A DNA stretch of 64,000 bases. It comes from Hyphomicrobiales bacterium (GTDB lineage: Bacteria; Pseudomonadota; Alphaproteobacteria; Rhizobiales; Beijerinckiaceae). Under the pieces are notes generated by a model. The model was not told where the DNA came from. It saw only the letters and a list, made by a program, of their open reading frames with translations, and did not search any database. Position numbers and translations under genes: made by a program. Each line of letters starts with the position of its first letter. Positions within the stretch are counted from its first letter, which is position 1. The stretch spans positions 1 through 64,000 of the forward strand of contig JAPLOU010000037.1 in assembly GCA_026400535.1 (NCBI GenBank). The letters run 5' to 3'. Shown piece after piece: positions 28,809 through 37,857 of the stretch.

Positions 28809-30560
28809 TCAGCGCGTGCCCCAGGCGCCGATCCGCGCCATCAGCGGGAAGGGCCTGTCCGGCGCCTCGAAGCGCGGCGGCAGGCCGAGCAACGGGGCAA
28901 CGCGCTCGATGATCCGGCCCGTGGTGGGCGACGCGTTCCAGCCCGAGGTGGCATAGCCGTGCGTTTCGGTCAGGCCCTGCGGCTCATCATACAGCGTCAT
29001 GAACAGATAGCGCGGCTTGTCCGATGGGGCGATGGCCATGAAGGTGGTGAACAGCCGCGTCTTTGAGTACCGGCCGTTGACCACCTTTTCCGCCGTGCCG
29101 GTCTTGCCGCCGACATAGAAACCCGAGACTGCGGCGCGAGAAGCCGACCCGCGCTCGGCATTGAGGCGCATGACATAGCGCATCGCCTCCGATGTTTCGG
29201 GTTTCACCAGACGCGTGGCGATGGCTTTCGCGTCCTCTTCGGATCGCTTGAGGAAGGTTGGCGGGATCAGCAAGCCACCGTTCATCAGCGCGCCCGTCGC
29301 CATGGCCGCCTGCAGTGGTGCCACCGCAAGGCCGTGACCGAAGGCGATCGTCATGGTGTTGAGCTCGCCCCAGCGCTGCGGCACGATCGGTTCGGCGCTC
29401 TCAGGCAGTTCTGTCCGCAGCCGGTCGAGTTGGCCCGCGCGCTTCAGGAAGGCGCGGTGATGATCGACGCCGAGCTGCAGCGCCATCTTCGCTGTGCCGA
29501 TGTTCGAGGAGTAGATGAACACCTCCGGCACGCTCATGATGCGCTTCTGGGCGTGGAAGTCGTTGATGGTGTGGCGGCCGTAGCGCAAGGCGTTGCGGGC
29601 ATCGAAGGTCGAATTGACATTGAAGCGGCCTGAATCCAGCGCCATCGCGACCGTCAGTGCCTTGAAGGTCGAGCCCATTTCGAAGACCCCGACATTGACG
29701 CGGTTGATCCTGTTGGGATCGAGCGCGTCGGCCTGGTTGGCGGGATCGAAGTCCGGCAGGGACACCGTGGCGATGATCTCGCCGGTGGTGACGTCGAGGA
29801 TCGAACCTGCCGCCGCCTTGGCCTTGAATCTGGCCATGCCGATGGCAAGCTCGTCGCGGAGCGCATGCTGGACACGCAGGTCGATCGAGACCTGGACGGG
29901 CTTGAGCTCCTTGCTGGTGGCATTGATGCCCGCCCCGGTCGGATCGATCAGGCCTTTCTGGTCGATGTATTTCTCGATGCCGGCAATGCCGATATTGTCA
30001 ATGTTGGCAAAACCCAGGACATGGGCTGCGGCCGTGCCGTTGGGATAAACGCGCTTGTTCTCTGGGACAAAGCCCACGCCGGGAATGCCAAGGCGATGGA
30101 CTTCGGCCTGCTGGCGCGGCGTGATCTCGCGCTTGACCCAGACGAAACCGCGCCGTCTTTCGAAACGGTCGCGAAGGTCCTTGGCATTGATGTCAGGCAG
30201 GACGGCGGTAAGCAGCTCCACGGCCTCGTCCTTGTCGAGGATCTTGCGGGGTTCGGCAAAGACCGAGACCGAACGCACATCGGTGGCCAGCACCTCTCCG
30301 TTGCGGTCTATGATGTCCGGGCGTGCAGCGGAGGTGGCGTCCGCCGTGGCGCGGCGCAGGCCGACAGGTTCATCACTTGCGACAGCGAGATAGACCAGCC
30401 GCCCGGCCAAGGTGAGGAACAACGCCCCGAAGCAGAGCATGATCAGACCGATGCGTGCCTCGCTTTTCTCCTTGTTCATGGAGAACAGGCTGCGCAGCAG
30501 GCCGCGCCGCGCCGCAACCGGCGGTGCGGGGTTTGTCTGAGTGGTGGCGTTGCGCGTCAT
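28809..30560 (-). CDS. ftsI: Septal peptidoglycan transpeptidase FtsI (PBP3)
   Basis: The 583-residue protein has one N-terminal membrane helix (about 36-60, IGLIMLCFGALFLTLAG), a pedestal domain beginning with RPDIIDRNGEVLATD, and a penicillin-binding transpeptidase domain. The active-site motifs are all present: S297-TFK, S351-SN and K486-TG. It cross-links septal peptidoglycan with FtsW in the divisome. It starts 12 bases after ftsL. Confidence 0.97.
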   Translation of the reverse strand: MTRNATTQTNPAPPVAARRGLLRSLFSMNKEKSEARIGLIMLCFGALFLTLAGRLVYLAVASDEPVGLRRATADATSAARPDIIDRNGEVLATDVRSVSVFAEPRKILDKDEAVELLTAVLPDINAKDLRDRFERRRGFVWVKREITPRQQAEVHRLGIPGVGFVPENKRVYPNGTAAAHVLGFANIDNIGIAGIEKYIDQKGLIDPTGAGINATSKELKPVQVSIDLRVQHALRDELAIGMARFKAKAAAGSILDVTTGEIIATVSLPDFDPANQADALDPNRINRVNVGVFEMGSTFKALTVAMALDSGRFNVNSTFDARNALRYGRHTINDFHAQKRIMSVPEVFIYSSNIGTAKMALQLGVDHHRAFLKRAGQLDRLRTELPESAEPIVPQRWGELNTMTIAFGHGLAVAPLQAAMATGALMNGGLLIPPTFLKRSEEDAKAIATRLVKPETSEAMRYVMRLNAERGSASRAAVSGFYVGGKTGTAEKVVNGRYSKTRLFTTFMAIAPSDKPRYLFMTLYDEPQGLTETHGYATSGWNASPTTGRIIERVAPLLGLPPRFEAPDRPFPLMARIGAWGTR

Positions 30561-30572
30561 TTGTGCTCTGCC

Positions 30573-31196
30573 TCACTGAAGCCGCAAGGGCGCGTTGCCG
30601 GCCGGAGCCGCAGCAAGCGGCACGGCCCTTGGGGGAATTGGCCGGGCCACCGGCGCCGGGGGTGTCTGCGTCGGCGCAGTGCGTGCCGGAAACTGCCTCG
30701 GCGTCACCGGAGTGGCGATGGCCGGACGCGTCGGCGGCGCTGCGGCGCTGCGCTGACTGACCGGGGCGCTCGCGGCGGGGCGTGCCACCGGTGCTTTCGG
30801 CGCTGACGGGCGAGGCGTCGCCGCTGCGTTCAGTGGACGCGGTGGCAGGCTGGCCGTCGGCATGCCATCGAGCCTGATGCCGAGCGCTTCGAGCTTTTGG
30901 CCGATGTCGTCGACCTTGGGGCCCTTGGCGGGGATGTCGGAAAAGCGGACGAGCTGGGTGACCGCCAGCGGCTGCGTGTTCAGATGGCGTTCGGCCAGCA
31001 TCTGCAGACGGTCGGGCCGGTTGAGGAACTGCCATTCCGCCTTGAGGACCGCGATGGCCTCGCGCTCCTTCTGGGCGCGCAGCTTGAGCTTCGCAAGCTG
31101 CTCGCCGTGCAGGAGCGTGTCGTACTTGACGCTGTAGGCATAGGTTGCCGAAGAAATCAGCGCGCCGATGGCGATGACATGGAACAGCTTGATCAT
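30573..31196 (-). CDS. ftsL: Cell division protein FtsL, with Pro/Ala-rich tail
   Basis: The 207-residue protein begins with a short cytoplasmic end and one membrane helix ([19 protein letters not shown]), then a periplasmic coiled-coil segment ([22 protein letters not shown], about 34-56) and [14 protein letters not shown], the FtsL/DivIC pattern. Position between rsmH and ftsI confirms it. The C-terminal 95 residues are low-complexity Pro, Ala and Arg, as in other Hyphomicrobiales. FtsL forms a complex with FtsB and FtsQ. Its start overlaps the rsmH stop by four bases. Confidence 0.9.
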   Translation of the reverse strand: MIKLFHVIAIGALISSATYAYSVKYDTLLHGEQLAKLKLRAQKEREAIAVLKAEWQFLNRPDRLQMLAERHLNTQPLAVTQLVRFSDIPAKGPKVDDIGQKLEALGIRLDGMPTASLPPRPLNAAATPRPSAPKAPVARPAASAPVSQRSAAAPPTRPAIATPVTPRQFPARTAPTQTPPAPVARPIPPRAVPLAAAPAGNAPLRLQ

Positions 31197-32287
31197 CGAC
31201 GCCCCCGCCTGCCGGCCTTGCCGTCGGCGTCTGGCCGCGGCGAACGCGGCTTGCGTGTGACGACCGGTTCGGGAAGGGAGGCCAGCGCGCTGACCTCGGC
31301 GTCGACGGCGCGCGCGGCGACATCGGTGCGTTCCGCGACGCGCAGTTTGGCCGACCGTGCCCTGGGATTGGCTGCGATCTCGGCGTCAGAGGGCGCGATC
31401 ACCCCGCGGTGGACAAGGCTGAACGTCGGCGCGTCACCGGCCTTGACCGGCTCGAAACGTGACAGCCCGCCGCCCGCACGGCCAGAGCGGCGCTGCAGGA
31501 ACTGCTTGACGATCCGGTCTTCGAGCGAGTGAAAGGTCACCACGGCAAGCCGGCCGCCGGGCCGCAGCACCTGCTCGGCGCCGTGCAGGGCACGCACCAA
31601 CTCGCCGAGCTCGTCATTGACGGCGATCCTGAGCGCCTGGAACGTCCGCGTCGCGGGATGAATGCCGCCCGGTTCGACCCAGACGACCGAGGCAACGACG
31701 TCTGCGAGCCTCTGCGTCGTGGTGATCGGCTGAAGTCGGCGCGCCTCGACAATTGCGCGGGCCACCGCGCGGGCGCGGCGCTCCTCGCCATAGTGAAAGA
31801 TGATGTCCGCGAGTTCGGCCTCGGCACCCTCGTTGACGAGATCGCCGGCGCTTTGCCCGGAGGCAGCCATCCGCATGTCGAGAGGGCCATCGAAGCGGAA
31901 TGAGAAGCCCCTTTCGGGCTGGTCGAGCTGCATCGAGGAGACGCCGATGTCAAGAACGATACCGTCGAGGGGTGCGAATCCAGCCTCTTTGGCTTCTGTT
32001 GCCAGATCGCCAAACGTGCTCTCGACGAGTTTCAGCCGACCGCCGGATTGTTTGACCAGATCATAGCCGTTGGCAATGGCGGTCGGATCGCGGTCCAGCG
32101 CCAGCACGGTCACGTCGGGCGCGGCTGAAAGGATGGCGCGCGTGTAGCCGCCAGCGCCAAATGTACCGTCCAGAATGCGCGCCGAGGGCTGGATGTCCAG
32201 AGCGGCCACCGCTTCGGCGAGAAGAACCGGCGTGTGACGTGCCGCTCCGCCGCCAGTCACTTCGCTGCCTTTGCCCCCGATCGTCAT
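31193..32287 (-). CDS. rsmH: 16S rRNA (cytosine(1402)-N(4))-methyltransferase
   Basis: The 364-residue S-adenosylmethionine enzyme (MraW) methylates C1402 of 16S r[16 protein letters not shown] opens the domain, [16 protein letters not shown] is the SAM loop, [21 protein letters not shown] and [14 protein letters not shown] are highly conserved, and the C-terminus is basic ([20 protein letters not shown]). ATG 32287 overlaps the mraZ stop by four bases; the longer open frame upstream is only mraZ in another phase. Confidence 0.97.
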   Translation of the reverse strand: MTIGGKGSEVTGGGAARHTPVLLAEAVAALDIQPSARILDGTFGAGGYTRAILSAAPDVTVLALDRDPTAIANGYDLVKQSGGRLKLVESTFGDLATEAKEAGFAPLDGIVLDIGVSSMQLDQPERGFSFRFDGPLDMRMAASGQSAGDLVNEGAEAELADIIFHYGEERRARAVARAIVEARRLQPITTTQRLADVVASVVWVEPGGIHPATRTFQALRIAVNDELGELVRALHGAEQVLRPGGRLAVVTFHSLEDRIVKQFLQRRSGRAGGGLSRFEPVKAGDAPTFSLVHRGVIAPSDAEIAANPRARSAKLRVAERTDVAARAVDAEVSALASLPEPVVTRKPRSPRPDADGKAGRRGRR

Positions 32288-32763
32288 CGCTCGCCGCCCT
32301 CTGGTGCAGAGGCCGTCCAGGGCGGACCGAGGCTGCGCCGGAGTGCGCGCAGGCGCAACCGCGCCGCCTCCAGATGGGCCTGAAAGCGGACAGGCTCCCA
32401 GATCTGGAATTTTGAACCCAGGCCGACGAAGCTGACCTGATCGCGCAGACCCGTGAACGCAACCAGACCATCCGTCAGTTGCACACGGCCTTCCGGATCG
32501 ATCCTCAGGCGCTCCGAGACGCCGAGCAGGGCTGTCGAGAGATGGTCCCGCTCTTCCGAAAAGGGCGGCAGCGCCGCCAGGATCGTGTCGATTTCGCCCA
32601 GGAGCGCATGGCCGCCCGCGTCCAGCGCCTGATGGTCGAGCGAGGGGTGGACATGTAGCCCGTCGAAGCCATCGCGCGCCAGCACGGCCCGGAAGCCGGC
32701 AGGAACCGACACGCGCCCCTTTGCGTCCAGACGGTTGGTGAAGTTCGACACAAACTGGTCCAT
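32284..32763 (-). CDS. mraZ: Transcriptional regulator MraZ
   Basis: The 159-residue protein has two SpoVT/AbrB-like folds: [18 protein letters not shown] near residue 8, and [14 protein letters not shown] near residue 85. MraZ assembles into rings that bind repeats upstream of its own operon and represses dcw transcription in E. coli. ATG 32763 gives the standard MDQFVSNF start behind AGGG. It is the first gene of the minus-strand dcw half, and a matching set of MraZ boxes lies 113 bases upstream. Confidence 0.95.
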   Translation of the reverse strand: MDQFVSNFTNRLDAKGRVSVPAGFRAVLARDGFDGLHVHPSLDHQALDAGGHALLGEIDTILAALPPFSEERDHLSTALLGVSERLRIDPEGRVQLTDGLVAFTGLRDQVSFVGLGSKFQIWEPVRFQAHLEAARLRLRALRRSLGPPWTASAPEGGER

Positions 32764-32875
32764 GGACCCTACGCTCACTGGAACCCATCGCGAGGCCACC
32801 CGGGCTGACCCCTTTGCCGGCGTCCCAAACAGCGGCATCAGACGCAGAGCCGCGCCCTGGAAGACGGCCCCGTGA

Positions 32876-32915
32876 TGGGATTTGATGGGATATCATGGGC
32901 ATATATGGTCGTCAA
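32876..32915 (-). promoter_or_regulatory. dcw promoter region with three MraZ boxes
   Basis: TGGG occurs at 32876-32879, 32886-32889 and 32896-32899, exactly ten bases apart, each preceded by AT or GA; a degenerate TGGT at 32906 continues the phase. This is the spacing of MraZ operator repeats. On the minus strand a TTGACG (-35, 32910-32915) is followed 17 bases later by TATCCC, so the boxes would cover the spacer and -10 of a promoter for mraZ. The -10 is weak; the boxes are clear. Confidence 0.75.
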
Positions 32916-33055
32916 CGATCCAGGCGGCGCAATCCCGACGCATCACGGGTCTTGCGCCATCACACACCGTTAGGGTTAAGGAAGCGTGAGCGGCGCATGT
33001 TGCTTTCCGCCGCGAGAGGTCTACCGTCGCTCCGTGATGCTGGAAGCGCGCCGAA

Positions 33056-33754
33056 ATGCCTGTCACTGCCCGATGGCTCACCTCAATCCTGCCCGCTCTG
33101 GCGCTGATCCTCGCGGCGCCTTCCGCCGCTCAGGTTCCGCCAAATGCCGACGAGATCGCCCGCTATGTCGGCCTGCACCGGGCGGCGGCCTCCGGTGCGG
33201 CCGACTTGATCCAGGGGTTGCTCGCGAACGGCCTTGATCCTGATGCACGCGACGGCAACGGACGAACGCCGTTCCATGTCGCCGCCTTCCTGAAACAGCA
33301 CGCGGCCATGCGGGCTCTGGCTGCCGGCAAGGCGACTGTCAACGCGCTCGACAACCAGCGCTATGATGCGGTTACGATCGCGGCGGTGGCCGATGATCCG
33401 GAAACGATGAGCCTGGCCGTCCAGCTTGGCAACAGCGTCGCCAATATAACCAGCATCTACGACGGCACGGCACTGATCGCGGCCGCGCATCTGGGGCATG
33501 ACGAGGTGGTGCGGCGCCTGATTTCGGCGGGGGCGCCGCTTGACCACGTCAACAACCTCGGCTGGACCGCCCTGATCGAGGCTGTGATCCTTGGCAATGG
33601 CGGCCTGCGCCATCAGGCCTGCGTTGCGGCGCTTCTCATGGCCAAGGCCAACCCCAACATTCCCGACCGCAGCGGGCTGACGCCGCTCGCGCTGGCGAGG
33701 CGCCGCGGTCATGCGGAGATGGCACGCATGATCGAGGCGGCCGGTGGGCGGTAG
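33056..33754 (+). CDS. Exported ankyrin-repeat protein
   Basis: The 232-residue product has a signal peptide (LTSILPALALILAAPSAAQ) and then four to five ankyrin repeats: GLHRAAASGAADLIQGLLANG, TPFHVAAFLKQHAAMRALAAG, TALIAAAHLGHDEVVRRLISAG, and TPLALARRRGHAEMARMIEAAG. Ankyrin repeats bind other proteins; a periplasmic partner is not evident. The start lies about 290 bases from the mraZ start, reading the other way, so both promoters share that gap. Confidence 0.88.
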   Translation: MPVTARWLTSILPALALILAAPSAAQVPPNADEIARYVGLHRAAASGAADLIQGLLANGLDPDARDGNGRTPFHVAAFLKQHAAMRALAAGKATVNALDNQRYDAVTIAAVADDPETMSLAVQLGNSVANITSIYDGTALIAAAHLGHDEVVRRLISAGAPLDHVNNLGWTALIEAVILGNGGLRHQACVAALLMAKANPNIPDRSGLTPLALARRRGHAEMARMIEAAGGR

Positions 33755-33879
33755 GCAGGCCTCGTCCGGCGCTGCCGCATTGGCATGCCATGCACAACAA
33801 GCAGCGGAGCGACGTTGCGAGGCCATTGCCAAAGCGCGCCAGACTGCACCACTGTGTGGCCAAAACTGGGAGGCAGAAG

Positions 33880-34635
33880 ATGGCAACACGGATCGATCTC
33901 AAAGGCCGCGTCGCGGTTATCACCGGCGGCGCGCGCGGCATCGGCTATGCGGCGGCGGCGCGGATGCTGCACTCGGGCGCGACGGCCGTCCTGTGGGACG
34001 TGGATGCAGCCAGACTTGCAGAGGCAAAGGCTGAGCTTGAGCCGCTGGGAACCGTTTCGACCGATGTGGTGGAGTTGACCGACGAGGCGTCAGTCTCTGC
34101 CGCCGCCAATGCCGTGGCCGGGCGCCATGGTCGGATCGACATCCTCGTCAACAATGCCGGCATCACGGGCGGCAATGCCAAGACGTGGGAGCTGGAGCCT
34201 GCCATCTGGCGCAAGGTGATCGACGTCAACCTGGTCGCGCCGTTCCTTGTCTGTCACGCCATCGTGCCGAAAATGCTCGCGAATGGCTATGGACGCATCA
34301 TCAACATCGCATCCGTGGCCGGCAAGGAGGGCAACCCGAACGCATCTCACTACTCCGCCTCGAAGGCCGGGCTGATCGGGCTGACCAAATCGCTCGGCAA
34401 GGAACTGGCGCAATCCAACATTCTGGTGAACTGCATTACACCGGCTGCTGCCAAGACTGACATATTTCACCAGATGAAGCCCGAATTCATCCAGTTCATG
34501 CTGTCGAAAATCCCGATGGGCCGTTTCGTCGAGGTCGAGGAAATCGCGGCGATGATCGCCTGGCTCGCCAGCGAGGAGTGCTCCTTCACGACCGGTGGCG
34601 TCTTTGACATCACGGGCGGGCGCTCGACCTACTGA
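33880..34635 (+). CDS. SDR-family NAD(P)-dependent oxidoreductase
   Basis: The 251-residue classical short-chain dehydrogenase has the cofactor loop TGGARGIG, NNAG, and the catalytic Ser and Tyr/Lys in ASVAGKEGNPNASHYSASK, with a C-terminal TTGGVFDITGGRSTY. The aspartate in LWDVDAAR after the second strand suggests NAD preference. A 3-oxoacyl-ACP reductase or a sugar/polyol dehydrogenase role is possible; nothing in the context decides. ATG 33880 has GGGAGG six bases upstream. Confidence 0.9.
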   Translation: MATRIDLKGRVAVITGGARGIGYAAAARMLHSGATAVLWDVDAARLAEAKAELEPLGTVSTDVVELTDEASVSAAANAVAGRHGRIDILVNNAGITGGNAKTWELEPAIWRKVIDVNLVAPFLVCHAIVPKMLANGYGRIINIASVAGKEGNPNASHYSASKAGLIGLTKSLGKELAQSNILVNCITPAAAKTDIFHQMKPEFIQFMLSKIPMGRFVEVEEIAAMIAWLASEECSFTTGGVFDITGGRSTY

Positions 34636-34705
34636 ACGGCGCGGTACCGTCCTCCGCGCGGGCGACGTAGCCCGGCAGCCGTTTGTCTCGCTATGATCGC
34701 GAAGA

Positions 34706-35098
34706 GTGCCAGCCGGCCTGTAAGCCGGGTTCTGGAGGGCCGGGGTTGCCCCCGACGTGACGGCCATTCCTCTGGGACGCCTGTCGCCAGGCGCCTCGAG
34801 CAACCAACCCGGACGACTGGGCCGGAACAGGCCTGCGCTCCTTGCGGCGCGCGCGTCATCCCTATTCGGTCTTGCTCCCGATGGGGCTTGCCATGCCGTC
34901 CCTGTTGCCAGGCACGCGGTGCGCTCTTACCGCACCTTTTCACCCTTACCGCACCCGCAGGTGCGGCGGTTCGATCTCTGTGGCGCTGTCCCTGGGGTCG
35001 CCCCCGCCGGGCGTTACCCGGCATCGTTGTTCCGTGGAGCCCGGACTTTCCTCGGCATTCGCATGCCGCGGCCGTCCGACCGACTGGCCGGCTGGCTG
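34706..35098 (-). ncRNA. rnpB: RNase P RNA component, bacterial type A
   Basis: Near the 5' side of the minus strand the universal sequence GAGGAAAGTCCGGGCTCCAC is present (ending near 35036), and the 3' side has CAGAACCCGGCTTACAGG. P1 is a perfect ten-pair helix of CCAGCCGGCC (35086-35095) with GGCCGGCTGG (34709-34718). The length of about 390 nt fits type A. It is the catalytic subunit that trims tRNA 5' ends. Exact ends are uncertain by a few bases. In relatives rnpB lies close to mraZ, as it does here. Confidence 0.96.
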
Positions 35099-35154
35099 TG
35101 CGCCGGCGCGGGGGGCAAGTCAAGCCGGACGGAGGGACCCCGCTTGAGTGCAGG

Positions 35155-35628
35155 TCATCCGTAGCGGGCGATGATGGACCTTGCACGGGTGCAGTAAGCG
35201 CGGTTTGCACCGTTTGCACGGGTGGCCCCAAGGCCACTCTGATAGCGCATGATGGTGCCACAGGTGTCGCCGCCGGCCAGATGATAGGCGCGGGCGAGGT
35301 AACGCATGCCGTAGGTGAGATTGGTTTCCGCGTTCAGCAGGCCCGCGGCGCCGCCGCTGTAGCCAAGGCTGCGCGCCGTGCCGAGCCGGATCTGCATCAG
35401 ACCGAAGTTTCCCCGGTTCGCGGCGGATGGACGAAAATTGCTTTCGAGGCGGATGACTGCCCGCGCCAATGCGGTGGGGACGCCATTGCGTGCGGCATGC
35501 TCGGCAATCCGTTGGTCCAGCTGGCCTGCCAGTGCAGTCGCTGATGTCATTGTGACCATTGCGATCGCAATTTTCACAATAATTTTAGTAGATTCTATGG
35601 ATAAACTTCTTTGAAATCTGGATTTCAT
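35155..35628 (-). CDS. Lytic transglycosylase (SLT domain), small exported
   Basis: The 157-residue protein has an N-terminal signal-like helix (IVKIAIAMVTMTSATALAG) and an SLT/GEWL domain: catalytic E62 in VIRLESNFRPSAAN, then GNFGLMQIRLGTARSLGY and NLTYGMRYLARAY. These enzymes cut the MurNAc-GlcNAc bond of peptidoglycan with 1,6-anhydro formation. The first 35 codons are much richer in A and T than the rest of the gene and of the window. It ends 57 bases before the 5' end of rnpB on the same strand. Confidence 0.92.
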   Translation of the reverse strand: MKSRFQRSLSIESTKIIVKIAIAMVTMTSATALAGQLDQRIAEHAARNGVPTALARAVIRLESNFRPSAANRGNFGLMQIRLGTARSLGYSGGAAGLLNAETNLTYGMRYLARAYHLAGGDTCGTIMRYQSGLGATRANGANRAYCTRARSIIARYG

Positions 35629-35921
35629 GTGAATATTGCCTTATTTGTGGATATCGAAAATTCAATTAAATCATATAAAGACCATATACGACGACAAGAA
35701 GATACGTTTTTTATTCAGGAAAAGCAGGTGTCCATCATGGATATTGGCGCTCCGACAGCCACTAGCTTTTTGAGATGAGGCGCTGTTAAATGCAAGGGGC
35801 GTTTGAGCATGACCGTGGCATCAGTGCCGGTATACCGCAAACGCCCCAATTGACGACGTCAGTCGTGTATCGTGTGCCGAGCCACGTGTGTCGCGCGGCG
35901 CAAACTCAGGGAGAGCAGCAG
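35629..35921. other. AT-rich intergenic stretch
   Basis: Between the divergent transglycosylase and lipoprotein genes there are 293 bases without a supported gene. From about 35570 to 35730 the DNA is far more AT-rich than anything else in the window, with runs such as AATTTTAGTAGATTC and CAATTAAATCATATAAAG. It must hold both promoters; several CATATA/TATAAA-like -10 candidates exist, and none can be preferred. Confidence 0.6.
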
Positions 35922-36194
35922 ATGAAGAAGATTATGGCACTGGCCGTTGTCGGCCTCGCGCTTGGCGCTTGCAACAGTCCAGGCGAACGTGCCGTTGGCG
36001 GCGCGCTGATCGGTGGCGGCGCGGGCGCATTGCTTGGCGGCGCTGTTGCGGGCTCGCGCGGTGTTGCGGCCGGCGCCGCCATCGGCGCCGTCAGCGGTGC
36101 TGTGATCGGCGCAGCGACCACGCCGGATCGTCGCTCTGGCCGTTGCCCGCGTGGCACCTATCTCGCCAGCGACGGGTATTGCTACCGCTACTGA
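35922..36194 (+). CDS. Small glycine-zipper lipoprotein
   Basis: The 90-residue product has a lipoprotein signal ending in the lipobox LALGAC, then a glycine zipper (GGALIGGGAGALLGGAVAG, with more Gly-rich repeats to about residue 65) and a C-terminal CPRGTYLASDGYCYRY. Glycine-zipper segments insert into or span membranes; small envelope lipoproteins of this kind are common in rhizobia but have no defined role. GGAG lies eight bases before ATG 35922. It precedes the TerB-DnaJ gene by 23 bases and may be co-transcribed. Confidence 0.85.
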   Translation: MKKIMALAVVGLALGACNSPGERAVGGALIGGGAGALLGGAVAGSRGVAAGAAIGAVSGAVIGAATTPDRRSGRCPRGTYLASDGYCYRY

Positions 36195-36217
36195 GCGCAA
36201 GCCGCCGAGGTCCTTCG

Positions 36218-36970
36218 ATGTGGAACTCCTTGTGGAGCATCGGAGGCAAGCTGGGCGGAGCCGGGCTCGGACTTGCGATCGGGGGGCCTCTCGGTGCCCT
36301 GATCGGGGCTCTGGCCGGCCATGTTCTGATCGACCGGGAGGGTGGGCTGTTTGGCCGGCCCGACCGGTCGATTGTTTTCACGACCGGGCTGGTGGCGCTG
36401 TCGGCCAAGATGGCGCGTTCCGATGGCGTGGTCACCCGCGACGAGGTGGCTGCTTTCCGCACCATTGTGTCGGCCAGCGAAGCGGACTTGCCACGCATCG
36501 AAGCCTTGTTTGATCTGGCCAAAGCGACAGCGGCCGGCTTCGAGGCCTATGCCCGTCAGTTGGCGGACCTGTTTGCCGATGAACCTGCCCTGCTTGAGGA
36601 TGTGCTTGACGGGCTGTTCTCGATTGCCGCCGCTGATGGCGTGATCCACGAGGCCGAGAGCGCCTATCTCCAACAGGTTGCCTCGATTTTCGGTTTTGAT
36701 GCGGCGCGCTTTGGCCAGATCGAGGCGCGGCATGTGCGCAGGGCTGATGATCCATACGTGGCACTTGGCGTCAGCCGCGAGATGTCGCTGGCCGAGATCA
36801 GGGCTCGGTATGTGAGGCTGGTCGATGAGCATCACCCTGACCGCGCGATCGCACGCGGCCTGCCGCCGGAAGCTGTGACCATCGCCAACGAACGCATGAC
36901 CGCGTTCAACGCGGCCTGGGCGCAGATCAGCGCCGACCGCAGCCGGGCGAAGCTGGCTGTCGGCGCATGA
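36218..36970 (+). CDS. DjlA-like protein with TerB and DnaJ domains
   Basis: The 250-residue protein has an N-terminal glycine-rich membrane segment (LGGAGLGLAIGGPLGALIGALAGHVLI), a TerB-like helical domain (about 52-155, with LSAKMARSDGVVTRDEV and FSIAAADGVIHEAES), and a C-terminal J domain (DPYVALGVSREMSLAEIRARY). The J-domain HPD is intact in DEHHPDRAI, so it can stimulate an Hsp70. DjlA proteins are membrane co-chaperones of DnaK. GAGG lies eight bases before ATG 36218. The stop overlaps the amidase start by four bases. Confidence 0.9.
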   Translation: MWNSLWSIGGKLGGAGLGLAIGGPLGALIGALAGHVLIDREGGLFGRPDRSIVFTTGLVALSAKMARSDGVVTRDEVAAFRTIVSASEADLPRIEALFDLAKATAAGFEAYARQLADLFADEPALLEDVLDGLFSIAAADGVIHEAESAYLQQVASIFGFDAARFGQIEARHVRRADDPYVALGVSREMSLAEIRARYVRLVDEHHPDRAIARGLPPEAVTIANERMTAFNAAWAQISADRSRAKLAVGA

Positions 36971-37752
36971 GTCTGATGCCTGAACCGGACAGCCGTTTCG
37001 CGGCCAAGGTGTTCGCCTCGCCCAATCACGGACCGCGCAAGCATGCCGACGGGAGCGAAGGCCGTGTGCCGGACATGCTGATCCTGCACTATACCGGTAT
37101 GCCCGATGCCGGGCAGGCGTTGCAGTGGTTGTGCAATCCGGCCTCGCAAGTGTCGTCGCACTATTTCGTCTTCGAGAACGGGCATGTGCTGCAACTTGTG
37201 CCGGAAGAGCGCCGGGCCTGGCATGCTGGCCTGTCGCAGTGGCAGGGCGAGACCGACATTAACGCGTGCTCGATCGGCATCGAGATCGCCAATCCGGGCC
37301 ATCCGGGCGGCTTGCCCACCTACCCCGAGACGCAGATGGCCGCAGCGATCGCGCTGTGCCAGGATATTTGCGCCCGCTGGCGCATTCCGCCAGAGCGCGT
37401 GCTCGCCCATTCGGATGTGGCGCCGGGAAGGAAAATCGATCCGGGCGAGACGTTTCCCTGGCGGCGCTTCGGCGAAGCCGGCGTCGGGCTGTGGGTCACG
37501 CCAGCCCCGCTGCGGGGAGGGCGCTTCCTGTCGCCGGGCGACCATGGCCAGCCAGTCGAGGCGCTGCAGGCCATGTTCGCCATGTTCGGCTATGGCCTGC
37601 CAGTCAGCGGCAGCTATTGCGAGCGGACGGAGGCGGTGGTGGCGGCGTTCCAGCGCCACTGGCGGCAGGAGCGGGTCGACGGCATCGCCGACGCCTCGAC
37701 CATCACCACCTTGCGCGACCTGATCGCCCAGAAAGCCCCCACGCGGGCCTGA
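36967..37752 (+). CDS. N-acetylmuramoyl-L-alanine amidase (AmiD/AmpD type) with PG-binding domain
   Basis: The 261-residue product has an amidase_2 domain with zinc ligands H41 in LILHYTGMPDAGQ, a second His in ERRAWHAG-type context, and HSDVAPGRKIDPG with the third ligand; NACSIGIEIANPGH is conserved. Residues about 185-250 form a peptidoglycan-binding helical domain (LQAMFAMFGYGLPVSG). It cleaves the bond between MurNAc and the stem peptide. No signal peptide is visible, so it may act on cytoplasmic muropeptides like AmpD. Translation is coupled to the DjlA-like gene by an ATGA overlap. Confidence 0.92.
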   Translation: MSLMPEPDSRFAAKVFASPNHGPRKHADGSEGRVPDMLILHYTGMPDAGQALQWLCNPASQVSSHYFVFENGHVLQLVPEERRAWHAGLSQWQGETDINACSIGIEIANPGHPGGLPTYPETQMAAAIALCQDICARWRIPPERVLAHSDVAPGRKIDPGETFPWRRFGEAGVGLWVTPAPLRGGRFLSPGDHGQPVEALQAMFAMFGYGLPVSGSYCERTEAVVAAFQRHWRQERVDGIADASTITTLRDLIAQKAPTRA

Positions 37753-37857
37753 TGACATTGCGCATTTGTCATCCGGCGATGCCTTTATCGTGCATCCATC
37801 AGTGCTATGATCGGACACTGAATGCCGGACCGATATCCGCGCGCCCGGAGTTGCCTT

